A stretch of DNA of 64,000 nt, from contig CP036424.1 in NCBI GenBank assembly GCA_007745835.1, positions 3,955,968 to 4,019,967 of the forward strand, in the 5' to 3' direction. This document shows, piece by piece, positions 61,318 to 64,000 of this stretch (position 1 is the stretch's first letter; each line of letters starts with the position of its first letter). The position numbers were made by a program, and so were the translations under genes. Origin of the DNA: Planctomycetes bacterium MalM25. Lineage in GTDB: Bacteria; Planctomycetota; Planctomycetia; Pirellulales; Lacipirellulaceae. The notes under the pieces were generated by a model that ran no database searches, had not been told where the DNA came from, and worked only from the letters and a program-made list of their open reading frames with translations.

Positions 61318-62760
61318 TCACCGTTGCTTGGCAGCGCGCTCCTTCTCGCGCGGGAACAGCGGGGACCCCTCGCTGCGGGTGTGAGCGGCGTCCATCGCGG
61401 CTTGCAACTCGGCGACGATCTCGGGGTGTTCGGCGGCGAGGTCGTTCTCTTCGCCGAGGTCGTTCGCCAGGTCGTACAGTTCGATCGGCTTCGGGTTGTT
61501 GGTCGAAACGTCGTACTGCACTGCCTTCCAGTCGCCCCGCCGGATCGAGCGGCGGCCCCGCTTCTCGGTGAACTCGAAGTAGATCCCCGCGTGCTCGGCT
61601 TGGTCCGCGGGATCACCCCACAGCGTCGGTGCGAGGCTGACGCCGTCGATCCCCGCGGGCGTATCGGCGCCCGCCGCGTCGGCGAGGGTCGGCAGCCAGT
61701 CCTGGAACCCGGAGACCCGGGTCGTGGTCGCGCCGGCCGCGACACGGCCGGGCCACCGGACGATGGTCGGCACCCGCACGCCCCCTTCGTAGAGGTCACG
61801 TTTCATCCCCTTCAGCGGTCCGTTGGAGTTGAAGAACCGGTGAGCGTGCCCCCCCTCGGAATGCGGGCCGTTGTCGCTGGAGAAGATGACCAGGGTCCGC
61901 TCGTCGAGGCCCAACGCGGCGATCTTGTCGAGCATGCGCCCGACGTTCGTGTCGAGGCGTCGCATCATCTCGGCGAAACCCTTCTCGGGGGCGGGCCAGT
62001 CGCGGTCGGCGTAGGGGCCGAAGTCGGGGACCTCCATCCCCTTCTCGGGCCGCGGCCCGTTGCCGGCCTCGTTGTTGGCGTGGGGCGTGTTGTACGCGAG
62101 GTAGAGGAAGAAGGGACGCTCACGGTTCTCGTCGAGGAAGCGGAGCGCCTCCTCGGTGATCAGCTCGGGCGCGTAGTCGACCCGCTCCGACGCGACGCCC
62201 GTTCCGTCCTCGCCCCGCCACTCGGGGTCGATCTTGTTGCGGAGCGGCTCGCGGACGCCGTTGCGGACCAGGTACTCGGGGTAGAAGTTGTGAGCGTGCC
62301 GCATGCTGACGTAGCCGTAGAAATCGGCGAAGCCGCAGCGGCTCGGGTCGTCGTCACCGAGGTCCCGGCCGAGCCCCCACTTGCCGAAGCAGCCGGTGCG
62401 GTAGCCGGCGGCGGAGAGGACGGTGCCGATCGTCGGCTCCCCGTCGGACAGGCTTCCGGGCCCGTTGCTGCGGACGGTCGCGTGGCCGATGTGCTTGCCG
62501 GTGATCAGCACACAACGCGACGGCGCGCAGACCGTGCTGCCGGCGTAGTGTTGCGTCAGCCGGGTCCCTTCGGCGGCCATCCGGTCGAGCCGCGGTGTCG
62601 GCAGTTGCTCGCCCCCGAAGCAGGCCAGGTCTCCGTAGCCGGCATCATCAGCGAGAATCAAAAGGACGTTCGGTCGGTCCTGACCAAGGCCCGCCCCCGC
62701 TACGATGACGGTCAAGAACGAGCCGGTGAGGAATCGCCGCCAAAGCGGGAAGAGCTGCAT
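61318..62760 (-). CDS. Arylsulfatase-type sulfatase
   Basis: A 480-residue secreted sulfatase. Signal or anchor segment from ATG 62760 ([17 protein letters not shown]). Active site [12 protein letters not shown] with Cys78; metal ligands LADDAGYGD and [11 protein letters not shown]; the substrate-side GFFGKWGLG-type block reads [11 protein letters not shown]. The family is arylsulfatase A-like; substrate specificity cannot be read. It is the first gene of a two-sulfatase operon (its TGA overlaps a possible start of the next gene) and divergent to the DUF5060 gene. Confidence 0.93.
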   Translation of the reverse strand: MQLFPLWRRFLTGSFLTVIVAGAGLGQDRPNVLLILADDAGYGDLACFGGEQLPTPRLDRMAAEGTRLTQHYAGSTVCAPSRCVLITGKHIGHATVRSNGPGSLSDGEPTIGTVLSAAGYRTGCFGKWGLGRDLGDDDPSRCGFADFYGYVSMRHAHNFYPEYLVRNGVREPLRNKIDPEWRGEDGTGVASERVDYAPELITEEALRFLDENRERPFFLYLAYNTPHANNEAGNGPRPEKGMEVPDFGPYADRDWPAPEKGFAEMMRRLDTNVGRMLDKIAALGLDERTLVIFSSDNGPHSEGGHAHRFFNSNGPLKGMKRDLYEGGVRVPTIVRWPGRVAAGATTTRVSGFQDWLPTLADAAGADTPAGIDGVSLAPTLWGDPADQAEHAGIYFEFTEKRGRRSIRRGDWKAVQYDVSTNNPKPIELYDLANDLGEENDLAAEHPEIVAELQAAMDAAHTRSEGSPLFPREKERAAKQR

Positions 62761-62907
62761 GGTGTCGCCTGTCGCGTGTGTGTCCTGCAAGCGGTTCGAC
62801 CGCTGAGTAAGATACCCCCTCGAACGCCGGGAGGCGTTCTGTGGGTCTTACCCTAGGCGAGCCCGCGCCGCGGAATCAACCAATCTCCTCTTAAAAAACC
62901 GATAACG

Positions 62908-64000
62908 ATGCGCACCCGCCTGCTCCTTTTCGCCACGCTCGTGATCCCCTGGTTGGCCTCCGTCGCCCCCGCCGAAGGCCGGATCGAGGGCGATCCGCGT
63001 TGTTGGCACAAGGTGACCCTCTCCTTGAAGGGCCCCGCCGCGAGCGAGACCGACACGGCGCCCAACCCGTTCGTCGACTACGGGTTCTGGGTCGATTTCA
63101 AGCACGCCAACTCGGGCGATCGGTTCTGGGTGCCGGGCTACTTCGCCGCCGACGGCGACGCGGGCGAGTCGGGCGCCGAGTCGGGCGACGTCTGGCGTGC
63201 CCACCTCGCGCCGCACAAGCCGGGCGCGTGGACGTACACGGTTCACTTCACCCGCGGCGACGGCGCGGCGCTCGACCCCTCCTGCCCCGGCGAGCCGGTC
63301 GAGGGCGTCGACGGCGCCACGGGCGAGTTCACCATCCAGCCGTCCGACAAGTCGGGACGCGACTTCCGCGGCAAGGGCCGCTTGCGGTACGTCGGCGAGC
63401 GCTACCTCAAGTTCGCCCAGTCGGGGGAGACCTTCCTGAAGGCGGGCCCCGACGCGCCCGAGACGATGCTCGCCTACGTCGACTTCGACGGCACGACCAC
63501 CCGCAAGGTGAAGCTCAAGACCTGGGAGAAGCACGCCCGCGACTGGCGCGAGGGCGACCCGACCTGGCGGGGCGGCAAGGGCAAGGGCCTCGTCGGCGCG
63601 ATGAACTATCTGGCCTCGAAGGGGCTGAACTCGGTCTCCTTCCTCCCCTACAACGCGGGCGGCGACGGCGACAACGTCTGGCCGATGATCGCCCCGGGCA
63701 AGAAGCAGCACTACGACTGCTCGAAGCTCGATCAATGGGCCGTTGTCTTCGATCACGCTCAAGAGCAAGGCATCTACCTGCACTTCAAGATGCAGGAGGC
63801 CGAGAACGACGACAACCGCATCGGTTGGCAGAAGAACAATGAGAACCTCAAGAAAAAGTCCCCCTTCCCGGATTCGCTCGACGGCGGCGCGCTCGGCGTC
63901 GAGCGCAAGCTGTATTGCAAGGAACTCGTCGCGCGGTTCGGCTACGAGCTCGCGCTCAACTGGAACCTGGGCGAAGAGAACACCCAGTCGGTCGAGGAGC
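62908..64000 (+). CDS. DUF5060-type secreted glycoside hydrolase-like protein, cut by window end
   Basis: The ATG at 62908 opens a signal peptide (MRTRLLLFATLVIPWLASVAPA). Residues about 28-150 match the DUF5060 domain (RCWHKVTLSLKGP, NPFVDYGFWVDFKHA, FWVPGYFAADGDA, GAWTYTVHFTRGDGAAL). A TIM-barrel-like region follows (GLVGAMNYLASKGLNSVSFL, WAVVFDHAQEQGIYLHFKMQ) up to ALNWNLGEEN, where a catalytic NLGEE-type Glu may lie. 364 codons are in the window and no stop is reached. Together with the sulfatases it suggests breakdown of an algal-type sulfated polysaccharide. Confidence 0.88.
   Translation, partial: MRTRLLLFATLVIPWLASVAPAEGRIEGDPRCWHKVTLSLKGPAASETDTAPNPFVDYGFWVDFKHANSGDRFWVPGYFAADGDAGESGAESGDVWRAHLAPHKPGAWTYTVHFTRGDGAALDPSCPGEPVEGVDGATGEFTIQPSDKSGRDFRGKGRLRYVGERYLKFAQSGETFLKAGPDAPETMLAYVDFDGTTTRKVKLKTWEKHARDWREGDPTWRGGKGKGLVGAMNYLASKGLNSVSFLPYNAGGDGDNVWPMIAPGKKQHYDCSKLDQWAVVFDHAQEQGIYLHFKMQEAENDDNRIGWQKNNENLKKKSPFPDSLDGGALGVERKLYCKELVARFGYELALNWNLGEENTQSVEE

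Noticed and set aside
62848-63783. Minus-strand frame opposite the DUF5060 gene
   Set aside because: Antisense shadow; plus strand has signal peptide and the DUF5060 blocks.

Overview
The window looks like a stretch of a high-GC planctomycete chromosome (Planctomycetota, most likely order Pirellulales). The evidence is several PEP-CTERM/dockerin-type secreted proteins, a DUF1559 pseudopilin with its H-x9-DG C-terminus, two sulfatases and other polysaccharide-degrading enzymes, cysteine-rich OmpL-like porins, a PqqD-M50-HlyD fusion beside two more HlyD adaptors, and Hanks-type kinase fusions. I find no rRNA, tRNA, CRISPR array, transposase or phage gene. Codon-position bias gives many long antisense shadow frames, which I left out.

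Layout. 1-5.2 kb: a partial low-GC gene, then a multihaem cytochrome c and an outer-membrane barrel protein that read as one operon. 5.5-9 kb: three PEP-CTERM proteins, followed by about 1.1 kb without a convincing gene. 10-16 kb: a cyclase-kinase-sensor fusion, a DUF1559 pseudopilin, a BASS transporter and a YceH protein. 16-25.6 kb (minus strand): a porin with a strongly cysteine-rich N-terminus, a small membrane protein, CvpA, a GspE-like protein that has lost its ATPase motifs, PilT, oligoendopeptidase F and FabH. 25.6-30.2 kb: a nuclease-like protein, pyrE coupled to a small lipoprotein, a LysM protein with a degenerate L,D-transpeptidase-like domain, DUF1499 and DUF2617 proteins. 30.2-40 kb (minus strand): hydrolase/TPR/response regulator operon, glyA, and a HEXXH protein with a 1198-residue AsmA-like protein. 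40-45.6 kb: a coiled-coil protein, a GH2 beta-galactosidase flanked by two copies of a short repeat, and a beta-propeller PEP-CTERM protein. 45.7-51.4 kb: a three-gene operon of GAF-HlyD, HlyD and PqqD-M50-HlyD. 51.6-58.4 kb: infA, a large planctomycete-type secreted protein, lysA, a head-to-head pair of small genes (one kinase-like) and an adenine methyltransferase fused to a GIY-YIG-like domain. 58.4-64 kb: an AraC regulator, two sulfatases and the start of a DUF5060 glycosidase-like gene.

How the genes may work together. Envelope and surface functions dominate: porins, AsmA-like and HlyD-type periplasm-spanning proteins, pilus motors, sorted PEP-CTERM proteins and sulfatases/glycosidases for sulfated polysaccharide. 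Housekeeping genes (pyrE, glyA, lysA, infA, fabH) are scattered between them. The most promising less-described units are the HlyD/M50 operon, the methyltransferase with tandem helical repeats and a GIY-YIG remnant, the pseudo-ATPase next to PilT, and the barrel-cytochrome pair.

The other striking property is the density of short inverted-repeat elements of at least six kinds, often lying within a few bases of stop codons. In two cases the repeat arm itself supplies the stop codon, and in two others an element is translated in frame within a protein.
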